Below, in pieces: positions 23,621 through 34,886 of a DNA stretch of 64,000 nucleotides (positions are counted from its first letter, which is position 1; the number at the start of each line of letters is the position of its first letter). The position numbers and the translations under genes were made by a program. The notes below the pieces were generated by a model that saw only the letters and a program-made list of their open reading frames with translations, was not told the origin of the DNA and ran no database searches. The stretch is from Agelas oroides (Eukaryota; Porifera; Demospongiae; Agelasida; Agelasidae): contig OX422184.1 of the NCBI GenBank assembly GCA_949130485.1, positions 11,229,996 through 11,293,995 on the forward strand. The letters are read 5' to 3'.

Positions 23621-24189
23621 ATCTCTAACCAATATGCTGCATTCTAAATTGATACATATATTTTGACACAAACGGCGCCCCATAGTTTTATGGCAGAAGT
23701 GTCGGTATATGATCCTTCCATGCTAATATGGATTGATGAGAGTGGGTGTGATCGTCGACACAGTAGGCACAAACGAGCATATTCTCTCAGAGGAATCACG
23801 CCAGTAGGACTGTCTGTAGTAATCATGGATAATGCCTCTATTCACCATGTCGAAGGTGCTAGACAGTTAATCGAGGACCAAGTAGGCGCTCGGTTATTGT
23901 TTTTACCACCATACTCTCCTGATCTGAACCCCCTTGAAGAAGTGTTCAGCCAGATCAAAAGCATAATGAAGAAAAATGACGCTCTTTTCCAAGTTTGCAG
24001 TGCCCCCAGAGCACTTTGAGCATGACTTTTGGAATGGTGACTGAAGAAGACTGTAAATCACACATCATTCACTCTGGTTATCTGTAAATTAATATTTTTG
24101 ATACAATCCATGTATTATAATGTGATGTTTATCAATGATTATTATTGTCAGGACTAGGGTTACTATTCAACATCTTTAATTAGACTTGG

Positions 24190-25112
24190 AACTGATTTGC
24201 TTTAGCAGATCCGTTATGGTTGCTTTTTCAGCGGCATATTCTTCATCATCAAGGACACCACAACCGTTCAAATTCTTCAGCTATGACAGCTGCTTGTACA
24301 GCTTTGAACGATTCTCAATTAGTTTGGCAGGGCATCAATGCTACACATTTCTCCAACTATCAGTTCAGCCCAAATACGGAACTGCATTTGAGTATAACTG
24401 GATCAATACTTGGCCTTTAACTGATCAACTGTATCTTGAACTTGCTGCACATTTGTGTCATGCTTCTTGCTTCGTGACCTCCTTGATTGTTGTTGCTCAG
24501 TATCAGAATCATCTTCATCACTGTGCTTGCGCTTGTGGCCAGCACGTGCAATCAGTCCATCACACCATAGAATCGTGTTTTTGTGTGGCTGCCTCAACAA
24601 CGACCACAGCTCTTCAAGGTCTTCAGAAGTGCATATGCGTACAACAGTAGTACCCTGAACATAACCAACATCAAAATCGCCACTTGTGATGTCATCACTC
24701 AATTTCTTCCTAATCACACCTTTTAGGTCATCACAGGTCAAAAGAGCATGCTGATTTATGTTACGAAGGGTGAACGTTTTAGGATCCTTTTTACCTTTCT
24801 TATTTACGACTTTCCAATTTACTAACAGTGTGTTGCTGTTGGGTCAAAGACGCCGACGAAGACGGTTGGGAGTTGAGTGAGGACCTAGTAGCGGCAAAAA
24901 CATGTTGCTGCTGAATGGTGCCGGTTGGAGTTGATTGTTCGAGTGGAGTGACTAACACTTGTCTTGTTACTCTTGTAATCCCAGTACCAGGTTGCCTGCT
25001 TGTGATAGCACCATTGTTGACAAGCGCAACTGTTGGTTGCTGCCCTGCGATGGAGATGTAGGTATCCTTTGCAGCCATCCTTGTCACAAATCTTGTCTCT
25101 CACCAAAGGCAA
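24190..25112 (-). pseudogene. PB1-like transposon-borne gene, decayed
   Basis: Reading the minus strand, an N-terminal Gln/Ser/Thr-rich segment (about 25080-24800) precedes a second segment from about 24810. The second gives KKGKKDPKTFTLRNIN and DLKGVIRKKLSDDITSGDFD, then ICTSEDLEELWSLL, a layout like a PB1 (ubiquitin-fold) domain. An acidic-basic linker (KRKHSDEDDSDTEQQQSRRS) leads to FKAVQAAVIAEEFERLW near the end. Stops and frame changes interrupt the 3' part (for example after QLKAKY). Similar PB1-like first frames accompany transposases in sponge genomes as far as I recall, so I place it with the transposase remnant on the other strand. The function is unknown. Confidence 0.5.
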
Positions 25113-25329
25113 AGCAACTACATCACGGTACGCGTGTGACTGTCACCTGACTTTACCGCGTGCGTGATCTGTCTGTACTGTACAGGTATTGCGCATGCGT
25201 TAGTTTTTAAATGTTAAGTTTGCCAACCAACCGGAAAACCTCTGTATTAATTTTGGCGCATGCGGTCTGCGCTGTGCGCATGCGCATAGTGCAATTTACG
25301 CTTCAGCTGCGCAGCTGTAGCTTTCGCGT

Positions 25330-27240
25330 TTTGCATGGAAGAAGTGGAGTGATTGAATACTCAAATGAATCAACAGCCAAGAGAAACAGTTCATTCAACG
25401 CTGAGAAAACATCGTGGTCCATACCGTTGTAGTGAGCAGATTCCACGCCAGACTTTGAACAGGAAGCGACAGAAGCTGTTAGATTGCACAGAACCTGGAA
25501 ACAAACGGGTTTTGTTTGGAGGACTGTCATGTAGCATGGAACCATGAGTATCAGCATCGTCTTCAGCTTCACAGACAAACAAGTCCAAGGTGTCATCAAC
25601 TGGAGGTAAGTCTGTCACCTGAGGTGTTCTGACAGGCTTTTTCAAGAGGTTGCTCCAATGTTTCTGTAGCAGTGATTTCATTAAGTACGAGCCCACTTGG
25701 TCATAAGCAGCTACGTGTGTCGCCATCAACTCACCACTAAAGCCCAAGCAGACCTCATACAGCTGCTGCAGCTTCACGTTCCTAGAGAAAATCTGTTGCC
25801 GTCATCGCTGTATGTGTTCCGCAAAATGTCTGGCTTATCAGATACCACCAGCTTGGAACCAATTGTCCACACATACTGCAAAACATGCTACACAGTCTTG
25901 TCAGACTTCACAGTGACACGCCCCAATCAGTGCTGTTCTACTTCATGCCCTCAGTCCACCCAGACTTTCATCACTTTATCCATTGGAGAACAACTCAAGA
26001 TTCTCCAAGAGCGTAATTCCTCAGAAAATGGGAGAGTTAATACCCATGTTCTTTGCTAATTTGTTTGCCCATGCACATACAACTAAGTTCTTTCTATCTG
26101 TGGTATTTTCTCATGTGATAAACTTCAACCCTGTTTTACGTGATTGATACTTAACTTTAGGGAATGTTTTGGGAATACGTGGCCATGCATCAGTGTAGGC
26201 AGTGAAATGCTAGTGGCTTGAGTAGGAACAGAGCTATAGTTAAGTTTTTGTTCTCCTAACTTAGGACCGGGATTGTATCAGTCACTAGAATGGAGGAAAA
26301 GGAAATCCATCGGTCACCTAGCAGATATACATGGTGGTCGGCTTTACCAGGCACTGGCATCTGGTGGATGTTTGACAAAAGAGGGATCAAACATATCTGT
26401 GACACTGAACACAGATAGATGGTGTTGTGTTTCAGTCAACAAATTTGTCAATGTAAATATAACAATATAACAACAACAAAAAAACAAATAGCAGAGGCAT
26501 GGAAAGTTGCCACTCATGCTAGCTTGTTCACAGCTATTCAACTTGAGCTAGCTTCAAAACTCTGTCGCCTTCTACATTCTGTAAGTAGTCTGGTTTGTCA
26601 ACACAACTATAGTAGCCCTTATACGCAGTACATACTCACGCTCTAGTTGCGTTTCCTGAAGCCCGTCAGAACTGTCAGAACTTTAAATATGTGAAACAAC
26701 GTACAACATACATAACATATAAATCAGACAAAATCTGCTCACTAGTGTGGGGCTCGCTCAGGCTCACTACAGTGGATATGCTTTTCTACTCAGGAAGCAG
26801 CCAAAGAACATGATTCATGCTGGATTGTGGTGTTCAACTGAGAAGCCACCAATGCAAGTCTTTCTGAAGCCAGTCATTGAGATGCTATCTGAATTGGAAT
26901 CTACCGGTTAGCTTTGTTATATGGTCATGCTAATATATAGTGTCTGCATTTTCGTATTTATATGTGTAATCTGCACTTAGGTATTCAAGTTCATCCACCT
27001 AGCGCTCATGCACCATTCAACATGAAAGTTCATGTCATATGCTGCAGCTGTGATCTTCCTGCAAGAGCCATGGTCCAGAACCTTATACAGTTCAATGGAT
27101 GTTATGGCTGCTGCTACTGTGAACAGCCAGGAAAGACAGCACAGACTGACAATGGTGGTCATGTACACACATTTCCATATATCTTGGATTCACCGAAGGG
27201 GCCACCCAGAACACTTACTTTGACATCAAGTTGTTGCATA
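25330..27240 (+). pseudogene. KDZ/Tnp-type transposase remnant
   Basis: Plus-strand pieces separated by apparent introns. An N-terminal part lies at about 25360-25610. The middle part, 25760-26060, has HTYCKTCYTVLSDF with CxxC pairs. A later piece carries GRLYQALASGGCLTKEGSN and SVTLNTD (about 26330-26415). The next has AGLWCSTEKPPMQVFLKP (about 26800-26900), and the last CDLPARAMVQNLIQFNGCYG followed by CCYCEQPG (about 27040-27130). The LTLNTD, EKPPM.FLKP and DLPARA...FNG.YGC..C series is the signature of the Kyakuja-Dileera-Zisupton and Tnp2-like transposase group. In-frame stops in several pieces (for example after SCSMEP) mark it as dead. It lies head to head with the PB1-like gene. Confidence 0.6.
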
Positions 27241-27299
27241 TACATGTGCAGTTTTCTAACAAGTTATAACAAGTGACTAACTGAAAAAAAAAACATACA

Positions 27300-28960
27300 C
27301 TTTTATGTTAACAATTATGGCGTATGAGCCACAATGTTGACTTAATATTCAAACATGCACCATGCCCCAAACTAGGACCATTGTGAAGAAACATGCTGCA
27401 TAGATAACTGCTCTGTTTAATTTACTTTGCTGCTCCAGAAAAACAATGAAAGGCATCCTTTTCTCAGAGCCAGTAATTCTGTGTATTAATTTAGGCTGTT
27501 ACAGCACTTTTGCTTGAAATTTGGAGCATACTATGGTATGAATGCTGCAGATAGTTTATTCACTAGCTAGGTTTTCCTAAGCAGGTATGTCACATTTAAC
27601 ATCAGTTGGTGAAACAGCTCTGTCACCATACCTCCTACCTCTTGGTTTATCAAACGTAGCAACCTTAACTGCCTTTCTAGCCACACATGCAATAGCTCTC
27701 TCAATTTTAGTAGCCCTATTCCAAGACTTCTCATGCTTTATGCAATGAGCTTTGGAACAAGCTAGGCTACCACTTTAGCATAATGAAGATTACACAAACC
27801 ACCACCTGATTGGTTTAAGGTGATGTATCCAGAACAGTATAGCTACAGTGGTTCATGTGATTTAGTTGGGTAACTACTTATGTAATGCACATGCATTTGG
27901 CTCATGCATCACATAACCTATTGCATCACATCCTTTGTAAAACACGTACTGCTTAGTGTTCTTTTAAACATTATCTAGTACTCCACATTGAAAAGTGCAC
28001 TGTTTCTGTTAACCACACCCTGTAGATTGTTAAAGCATTCACTGAACGACAGAAATTAAGTATTGCAGCAGAAAGGGTCCTGCAGAGTGATGTTGAAGAC
28101 AGTGAGGCTAAGGGATTCTTGAGTCACACACTGTGTACAGGACACAGATTATCTATATATTGATTTTATGTCTATAGATTATTAACTATTTCTTCATGTT
28201 GGGCAGTTCTACAACGTAATTTTCATTGCTATCCATCTGGATGAGAACACATTTTCACTGGTGCGATATGCATTGGTTTCACTGCATGTAGAGAAAGACC
28301 TTTGAAACCAAAAGTCTTGACCATATAACATAATACACTTCCACATAGCACACTCTATTCTGTTCTATATTAATTATAACGCACCATATAAGTATGCATG
28401 ATGTCCAGCATATAACATGCTTGTGGTACACAGTACTTCATTTGCATGCACATAACTATATAGTAATTAGGTTATTACATCTAACTCACGTGAATTACAG
28501 GTGTCAATGGAGAGGTCTTGCATATGTGTGTATGTGTGTATAGAAACAACGTACTGTTTTGGAATACCAGTTATGTAAAAATCCATCAGTACTATATACA
28601 CAAACATAATTACCGTACATCTAACTCACCTGCAGAATGTACAGGAACCAATAGGGAATCTTTGCAGCGCTGCATGCAGTTTATAAAATGCAGTCTCTTT
28701 TACTACAAGTCACGTGAGAATCCGTATCACATACGCCCTGCACGTGACTTGTAGTACCTGATAGGGATTCTCGTGTGACTTGTAGTTAAAAAATATGGCT
28801 TATATTTTTATAATCTGTGTGCAGCTGCAAGGCTTCCCCATTGACTCCCATACGTTTGCATGGGTTAGACATAATTATATGATAAAGATTCTATAACATG
28901 GCTTGTAGCAGAACGAGCAATGAAATCAAAGGTTCGTGTATGACAAACATCACCATAGTA
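27300..28960. other. No gene; compound hairpin at 28702-28786
   Basis: ACTACAAGTCACGTGAGAATCC at its left is mirrored by GGATTCTCGTGTGACTTGTAGT at 28765-28786, with a third partial arm at 28741-28755. A possible exon at about 28025-28135 (FTERQKLSIAAERVLQSD) could extend the KDZ-type gene but has no support beyond being open. Elsewhere nothing was seen. Confidence 0.45.
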
Positions 28961-29362
28961 CCAATTAACTCTTTCCTGTCCGTACGTTAAATTTAAAATG
29001 TAACCACATGCCTGTAAGGTCACGAAGATTCCGCGCGGTTTTGAGGTCTCGGAGTACTACGCGTTGTAGCACTCTAACAGCGCTTCTTTAGTATTGACAA
29101 GTCTTCAAAATCAGGAAGAGGGAACACTGAACTACTCCTGGATGGCCATTTTGGGAGCGCTGGCTGCGGGGAAAAGCCCAACGGATGGACTTTGCATAGA
29201 GGTCACATGGAGGACAGGAAAGGTAACCGTAACTAGTCAACATAAACCAGGCAGGATAGGGAGATTATATAGGTATGAAATGGGAGTTAGAAGATAGAAT
29301 AAAACTTATGAGTAACAATAATGTGTTCGAAATAACAGTGTAGACTACGAGTGGTAGCTACA

Positions 29363-31578
29363 GCCGCTCGGTGCGGTAGCGCTCGAAGCAGGAGGGGCCT
29401 TCCATGGGTGAATCCCAGTTGACAATGCAGAGCGCCTGATGCAGCACACAAGTTCACTTTCGCGCCTGCAAAGAGAAGGAGAAACGAGTGTGGTACAACA
29501 GATGGCACCCTAGAAGGACACTTCCCGATAAAAGGCTCTACAGGGCAATGCTGGTACTGCTGGAATGTCAAGGGAAGGCGGCATGACTCTTGTGTGAGGT
29601 GTAGGAGGTGTGGGAATGAAGTGCTGGTGGAAGTGCATAACGCTGCCTGGAGTTGTAGTTCCCAATCAGCCCCTGTGCCAATTCAAGCCTGAATGACTTG
29701 AATACTTGTTGCCTGATGGTGCTTCTGGTGCTTGGCTGAAAGTATTTCAGGAGAGTAAGCATTCACAGTGCAACAGTCCAAGAGAAACCAGAAGATGTAT
29801 CTGTTGTGGAGAGGGGGAAAAAAAGTTGAAATAGAGAGAATGAACTCTAGTAAGTTCAAAAAGGACAAACCGATAAAACTTGTGTGACCTCATCCGTACA
29901 TGGTAGTAGCCACGGAGTTGGTCAGCTCTATCAACCCCACCCATATAGCTGTTGTACAGTTGGATGCTGAGTGGGCAAGTGATGTTCTCAACATGGCCGT
30001 TCCTGTGTAAATATCAAAATTACACAGGTAGCCATTGTGGCTGTCTGCCCTTACCCACACCTTGAACCCACATTTGATGAGCTTCATGGGAAGGTACTGC
30101 TTGAAGGAGGATCTTCCTTTAAATTTGATCATGGCTTCATCGACTGCATTCTCTCTGTTACTTTCCAGTTGCCTCTCGCATTCCCCGGAAATGATTTATG
30201 GAGCTCTCCACCTACCTGCACTTCACCAACAATGAGAACATTGTGGCACGTGGACAGCCAGAATATGACCGTCTTGTGAAGGTACGCCTGGTGATCACTG
30301 CTCTTCAGAAGTCATTCGTTGGGGCATACAACCCTCACATGCAACTGGTCATTCGTTGACCAGTAGTCACGGATCTCCCAAAGTGATGGATGGCCCAACT
30401 GGTTCTGAAAATTCCAGAATGTTGACTGTGCAGGGTATGTCAGGCCATTCTGTGTCCTCATCACTACTCTCACCACCTACACCTCGTCCATGACCACGAC
30501 TACCAATTCCACGACTGCCACATCCACGACTACCATGTCCACGACTGCCACGTCCACGACTACCATGTCCACGACTGCCACGTCCACGACTGCCACGTCC
30601 ACGACTGCCACGACCACGACTGCCATGACCACGATTACCACGTCCACGACTACCACGTCCATGACTGCCACGTCCACGAGTACCACGTCCACAACTGCCA
30701 GGTCCACAACTGCCATGACTACTACCCTGTCCATGGCCACTACCACCATGACTATTCTCTCCATTATCACTGTTCTGTTCTCTTTCTTCCTCAGAAGGGG
30801 ATGGTGACCAAGACGGATCGACTGGGGATGGAGGTGGTGACTGAGACATATCAACTGGGGACGGAGATGGTGACTGAGACATATCAACTGGGGACGGAGA
30901 TGGTGACTGAGACAAATCGACTGGGGATGGAGGTGGTGACTGAGACATACCAACTGTGGACGGAGATGGTGACTGAGACAAATCGACTGGGGATGGAGGT
31001 GGTGACAGAGACATATCAACTGGGAACGGAGATGGTGACTGAGACAAATCAACTGGGGACGGAGATGGTGACTGAGACAAATCGACTGGGGATGGAGGTG
31101 GTGACTGAGACATACCAACTGTGGACGGAGATGGTGACTGAGACAAATCGACTGGGGATGGAGGTGGTGACAGGGACATATCAACTGGGAACGGAGATGG
31201 TGACTGAGACAAATCGACTGGGGACGGAGATGGTGACTGAGACAAATCGACTGGGGATGGAGGTGGTGACTGAGACATATCAACTGTGGATGGAGATGGT
31301 GACTGAGACAAATCGACTAGGGATGGAGGTGTTGACAGAGACATATCAACTGTGAACGGAGGTGGTGACCAAGATGGATCAACTGGGGATGGAGGTGGTG
31401 ACTGAGATAGATTGACTGGGGTCGGAGATGGTGACCGAGATGGATCAAGTCGGGGTGGAGGCAGATTAGATGGTGAGTCAGAATGTGGAGTTAGAAATAG
31501 ATCATAATGCATAAGTTTTCCAGGTTTCTGCATAGCCAAAATACGTAGTGTTATTGATAAGTTTTTATATGCTTTCAT
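29363..31578 (-). pseudogene. piggyBac transposase with coding segments on alternating strands
   Basis: On the minus strand: a long Pro/Ser repeat and RGSRGRGSRG tract (31578-30440), PDIPCTVNILEFSEPVGPS (about 30440-30385) and EIRDYWSTND (about 30375-30345). Then on the PLUS strand, about 30147-30358: FPVASRIPR, FMELSTYLHFTNNENIVARG, EYDRLVKVR and YNPHMQLVI, the section that should come next. Back on the minus strand from 30146: DEAMIKFKGRSSFKQYLPMK, GFKVWVRADSHNGY, MGGVDRADQLRGYYHVR, FRLELAQGLIGNYNSRQRYA. Then on PLUS again, 29432-29617: APAKRRRNECGTTDGTLEGH and the Cys-rich GQCWYCWNVKGRRHDSCVRC. Finally minus 29437-29363: LCIVNWDSPMEGPSCFERYR to a stop. About 200 residues with catalytic aspartates are deleted between IYTG and the VENITCPLS segment before MGGVDRADQL. 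Intron-like sequence (GTTTGT...CAACAG) lies near 29865-29810. The family call is secure. Confidence 0.85.
30485..31470. repeat. 33-bp and 15-bp coding minisatellites in the piggyBac N-terminus
   Basis: From 30800 to 31470 an imperfect 33-bp unit encodes, on minus, the 11-residue repeat SPSPVDLSQSP. From 30485 to 30720 a 15-bp unit encodes GRGSR/GHGSR. Both keep the minus frame open. Such proline-serine and RGS tails are foreign to most piggyBac transposases. Confidence 0.85.
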
Positions 31579-31624
31579 CCCTCTGTCTCAATAAAATATG
31601 CATCTAATTCAGCGCTGCTCAGGT

Positions 31625-31767
31625 CTGTCAAATCATCACGGGAGATGATGGGGAGGTAGATTACGTATTTCCAGGCAGTGATGATGAGCTTGATGCCCTA
31701 GAGCTGTACGAGACCGATGAAGACCAGGCTGCGACACAGATGTCTTGGACAATCTGGAGAGAATAGA
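31625..31767 (+). pseudogene. Acidic N-terminal segment of the piggyBac transposase, apparently inverted
   Basis: The plus strand reads GDDGEVDYVFPGSDDELDAL then ELYETDEDQAATQMSW, the acidic N-terminal style of piggyBac transposases. The rest of the N-terminus faces the other way, with a possible start MASKLQRFRQ on the minus strand near 31820. It could be a third in-place inversion, but the minus strand also shows an open helical reading here, so this is less certain than the other two. Confidence 0.45.
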
Positions 31768-32292
31768 TCAGTCTCAGTCACCAGGTACTTGTCTGAACCT
31801 CTGCAACTTGGAAGCCATTCCAACTGCTTAGTGTAGCTAATTGTGGTTTAGACACCTGACCTATATGCATTTTAGCGCAAACTTTTGTATAGCAATGAAT
31901 TTGCATGCATGGCTTCCGGTGGCTGTAAGGAATGTAGTTATCGTGGTGGGTAAGTCCCTTTCCCCGAGGCGAGTGGGAGAAGAGTCGGTGAATGTACGCA
32001 TACATCCATGACGCCATACGGCATCATTGGGCGTTTACCGAACTTTTAAAAATGACGCCATATGGCGTCATTGGGGCGGAAAGGGTTAAGCTATACCAGA
32101 AAAAATATATCGCATGTTTGTTGCCGTATGTGTTGTTACTTGTGCAGTGTACACGTAACAACGCAGACTGCAACAAACTAGTGGTATAGCTTAGATACTA
32201 TGGTGACCTATATAGCTTACTTGATACTTATTACTTAATTACTTGATACTTATTCATGAGAATCTGCATCTGTATTAAGTCCTAATACATGT

Positions 32293-32328
32293 CAATAAAA
32301 TTGGAGGTTATAACCTCCAATTTTATTG
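32293..32328. repeat. Perfect 36-bp palindrome
   Basis: CAATAAAATTGGAGGTTA is followed directly by its exact complement, with no loop. It could be a minimal foldback or a transcription-termination hairpin; no neighbouring gene end supports the latter. Confidence 0.85.
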
Positions 32329-32532
32329 TACGTTTCAGACATATATGGATTTGGATATGTGATTGTGCTGCATAATTATATACTCAGAATACAGATAGCA
32401 CCCAATGACATTTTCAGTATATTATACATGTATGGTTTGAAAATGCAACATGCATGTTGCATGACCACTGATCAGAAAACATGCATGTTGCCATGAATGC
32501 AACATGCATGTTCTTCAAACCAGCACACACCA

Positions 32533-34886
32533 TGGGGTCATTCCATGTCAAATCAACACAAAAAAATACCTGACCCTCACGGATTTGGACAAAACTTGGT
32601 TCTTACATAGTGTCTGTTGAGACATTCACCCATAGTCAGTTTCAGCGTTATATGTTGTATGGCTTCAGAGTTAGAGCCAGCCAAAAAGTCAAATTTTTGC
32701 CAAATTTTGGCTTACCCCTTTGTACTTAATCAACCATAACTTTAAGCATGATCAACTTTATGACCTACAATTTGCACCACTTGTAGCTCATAAAATTCCC
32801 TTTCATTTGGTATAATTATCAAGTATATCACATAAAGCTCGGGTCAAAGGTCACCACTAGTGTACTTTGACCTTTGCTCTCTCAAAAAAGGTTGTTTTGA
32901 TTTGAATCAATTTTTTACTAAATGTTCTTTGGGGCCTTCTCTTTAAGTGCAGTAAATTGGTTTTGGGACTGCCATGGGATTCGGAGATACTTGACAGAAT
33001 GTAATGGCAGTTAAGGGAGATGTGCAAGTAATCGACCGTATACGTACCCAATAGGGGTGCATTTTGATCAGTATGACCCTCGTAAACATGACATGACAAG
33101 TAGACATAATTATGTGGCCAATGGATGATGACCAAGTGGTAGTTGCCATGGTTACAAGGTAATTTATTGCGATTTCCCTCTAGTATGCAGCTCAATGCTA
33201 GAGGTAGGAGGTAAACCTAATACCAAGTGACATTCCTGCAGCATATTTACACACTACAATGGTGGATGTGTGACCACATCAACAAGTGAATTCCTTTAGT
33301 ATTTGTTATTACAACTCCATGAGCATAGGTAGTGCTTCCTAGGCCTTTGCTGCCTTCAGTTTCTAGGTTCTTACACACTATGCAAAACATGAAGTGCGGT
33401 CATACGTACGCTGTAACATCAGGTGGGCAGAGGATATACACACACTTAGGGTGGTACCCATCTATAATAACATTTTTGTATATATCAATCCCTAACAAAG
33501 CAGTATTTTCGTTGTGAATGCTCTTGCGTCCAACCCCTGGATGGATGCTAGAAGGAAGGACCTTGAGATCCTTCAGGCACCACCTCCCATGTGTCTAGTT
33601 ATCTTCTGTGTGCCTGATGTGCCATTCATCTGACTAGATTTTCCAGGCCATTTGTGTTCTATTTGCATACTGCATGCAATCAAAGAAGATGGTGAAGGCA
33701 ATGGGAACATGTGCACTTACCTCATAAGAGCACTCATTGTATGCAATGAAGTCCCACCTCTAAATAAAGAGCTTGAGCAAAAAATAGTGGGCAAGCAACC
33801 ATTTTTCTAGAAATCTTAACTCTTGTTCACATTGAACAGGTTAGTATGCCCTGGGTACAAGGCTAACAGTTAGTACATGCACCTGTCATGCAGTTGCCAT
33901 CTTTCCCATTCTGCCCTCAGATGAACTCAGTGTCCATGCAATTAATTTTGTTAAGTGCCTTACCCATGAAACAGCTTTCTATCACTAGTATGGATCTTCC
34001 TACTGCAGTCTTGATACAACATTATATAGGTTTATGACATGATCACACACTGAACATATAAATTGATCTACCAACTTAATTTTAGAATATTGCAGCTGTG
34101 TACCAAGGAGCTAATTTTAGTACAGTAAAATTTTCCTGCCCTAGGTAAAGTAGTCATTGTGGGAAGAACCTAAGTGAACTGTAACATGAAAAAGTGCTGT
34201 CACTTCTGCATGTTGAACGGCATTCAGTTGTTTGATAGAGATTAACTACAATAAATTACCTTGTAACCATGGCAACTACCACTTGGTCATCATCCATTGG
34301 CCACATAATTATGTCTACTTGTCATGTCATGTTTACGAGGGTCATACTGATCAAAATGCACCCCTATTGGGTACGTATACGGTCGATTACTTGCACATCT
34401 CCCTTAACTGCCATTACATTCTGTCAAGTATCTCCGAATCCCATGGCAGTCCCAAAACCAATTTTACTGCACTTAAAGAGAAGGCCCCAAAGAACATTTA
34501 GTAAAAAATTGATTCAAATCAAAACAACCTTTTTTGAGAGAGCAAAGGTCAAAGTACACTAGTGGTGACCTTTGACCCGACCTTTATGTGATATACTTGA
34601 TAATTATACCAAATGAAAGGGAATTTTATGAGCTACAAGTGGTGCAAATTGTAGGTCATAAAGTTGATCATGCTTAAAGTTATGGTTGATTAAGTACAAA
34701 GGGGTAAGCGAAAATTTGGCGAAAATTTGACTTTTTGGCTGGCTCTAACTCTGAAGCCATACAACATATAATGCTGAAACTGACTATGGGTGAATGTCTC
34801 AACAGACACTATGTAAGAACCAAGTTTCGTCCAAATCCGTGAGGGTCAGGTATTTTTTTGTGTTGATTTGACATGGAAGGACCCCA
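32533..34886. mobile_element. Element with ~638-bp terminal inverted repeats
   Basis: The left arm 32533-33169 and right arm 34249-34886 are reverse complements with very few differences. Ends read TGGGGTCATTCCATGTCAAA and the mirror TTTGACATGGAAGGACCCCA. The 1.08-kb centre holds a decayed minus-strand frame. Possible ATG flanks are too short to call a target duplication. Both flanks carry ACATGCATGT-rich sequence, so the element seems to have landed in a repeat of that type. Family unknown. Confidence 0.8.
33350..33780 (-). pseudogene. Decayed frame of unknown family inside the long-inverted-repeat element
   Basis: One minus-strand frame gives RWDFIAYNECSYE, then FDCMQYANRTQMAWKI, then GRWCLKDLKVLPSSIHPGVG and DIYKNVIIDGYHPKCVYILC, with three stops over about 130 codons. 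Consistent protein-like content over this length argues for a former gene, perhaps the element's own transposase. I do not recognise the domain. Confidence 0.4.

Larger units (their letters stand above)
16224..23684 (-). mobile_element. IS3EU-like DNA transposon, 7.46 kb, with HECT cargo
   Basis: Inverted ends start TATGGGGCGCCGTTTGTGTC and match nearly perfectly for about 200 bp on each side, then pass into subterminal tandem arrays of 20-bp units. The 6-bp target duplication fits the IS3EU superfamily as I know it. The element holds a minus-strand DD35E integrase-fold transposase (21417-22622), a candidate upstream exon (about 22774-22986), and a plus-strand spliced HECT ligase gene (16544-20935). 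The two genes converge. Near-identical ends and an open transposase frame indicate a young insertion; the HECT gene has one apparent frameshift. Class assignment rests on TSD length and the transposase style. Confidence 0.8.
15987..24019 (+). pseudogene. Tc1/mariner-type transposase, split by the IS3EU-like insertion
   Basis: The 5' part (to 16223) encodes the helix-turn-helix region with SGIYLHEIQQEW and CKTLKYMGCTRQVM. The 3' part (from 23691) gives [19 protein letters not shown], with the first catalytic D in WIDES. The second D follows in [12 protein letters not shown], then [17 protein letters not shown] with the third acidic residue. The two parts meet in frame across the 6-bp duplication GTTTTA. 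A block normally present between TPVG and SVVIMDN, about 50 residues, is missing, so the copy was already internally deleted or became so later. It is a dead DD(E/D) transposase. Terminal repeats were not identified. Confidence 0.85.
28969..32085 (-). mobile_element. piggyBac transposon with TTAA duplication and scrambled transposase
   Basis: TTAA at 28965-28968 and at 32086-32089 brackets the element. The right end reads, inward, CCCTTTCCGCCCCAATGACG; the left reads CTCTTTCCTGTCCGTACG. TTAA targets and CCCTTT-type ends define piggyBac. Subterminal palindromes ACGCCATATGGCGT lie at the right. The transposase gene is mostly on the minus strand, but at least two segments are inverted in place (see the pseudogene entry). 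A catalytic stretch is deleted, so the copy is non-autonomous. Confidence 0.85.

Noticed and set aside
24186-24650. Plus-strand 154-codon frame
   Set aside because: Antisense to the PB1-like segments; no domain character of its own.
30801-31355. Plus-strand frame of VTETYQLGTEM repeats (184 codons)
   Set aside because: Antisense shadow of the 33-bp coding repeat whose minus frame joins the piggyBac transposase.
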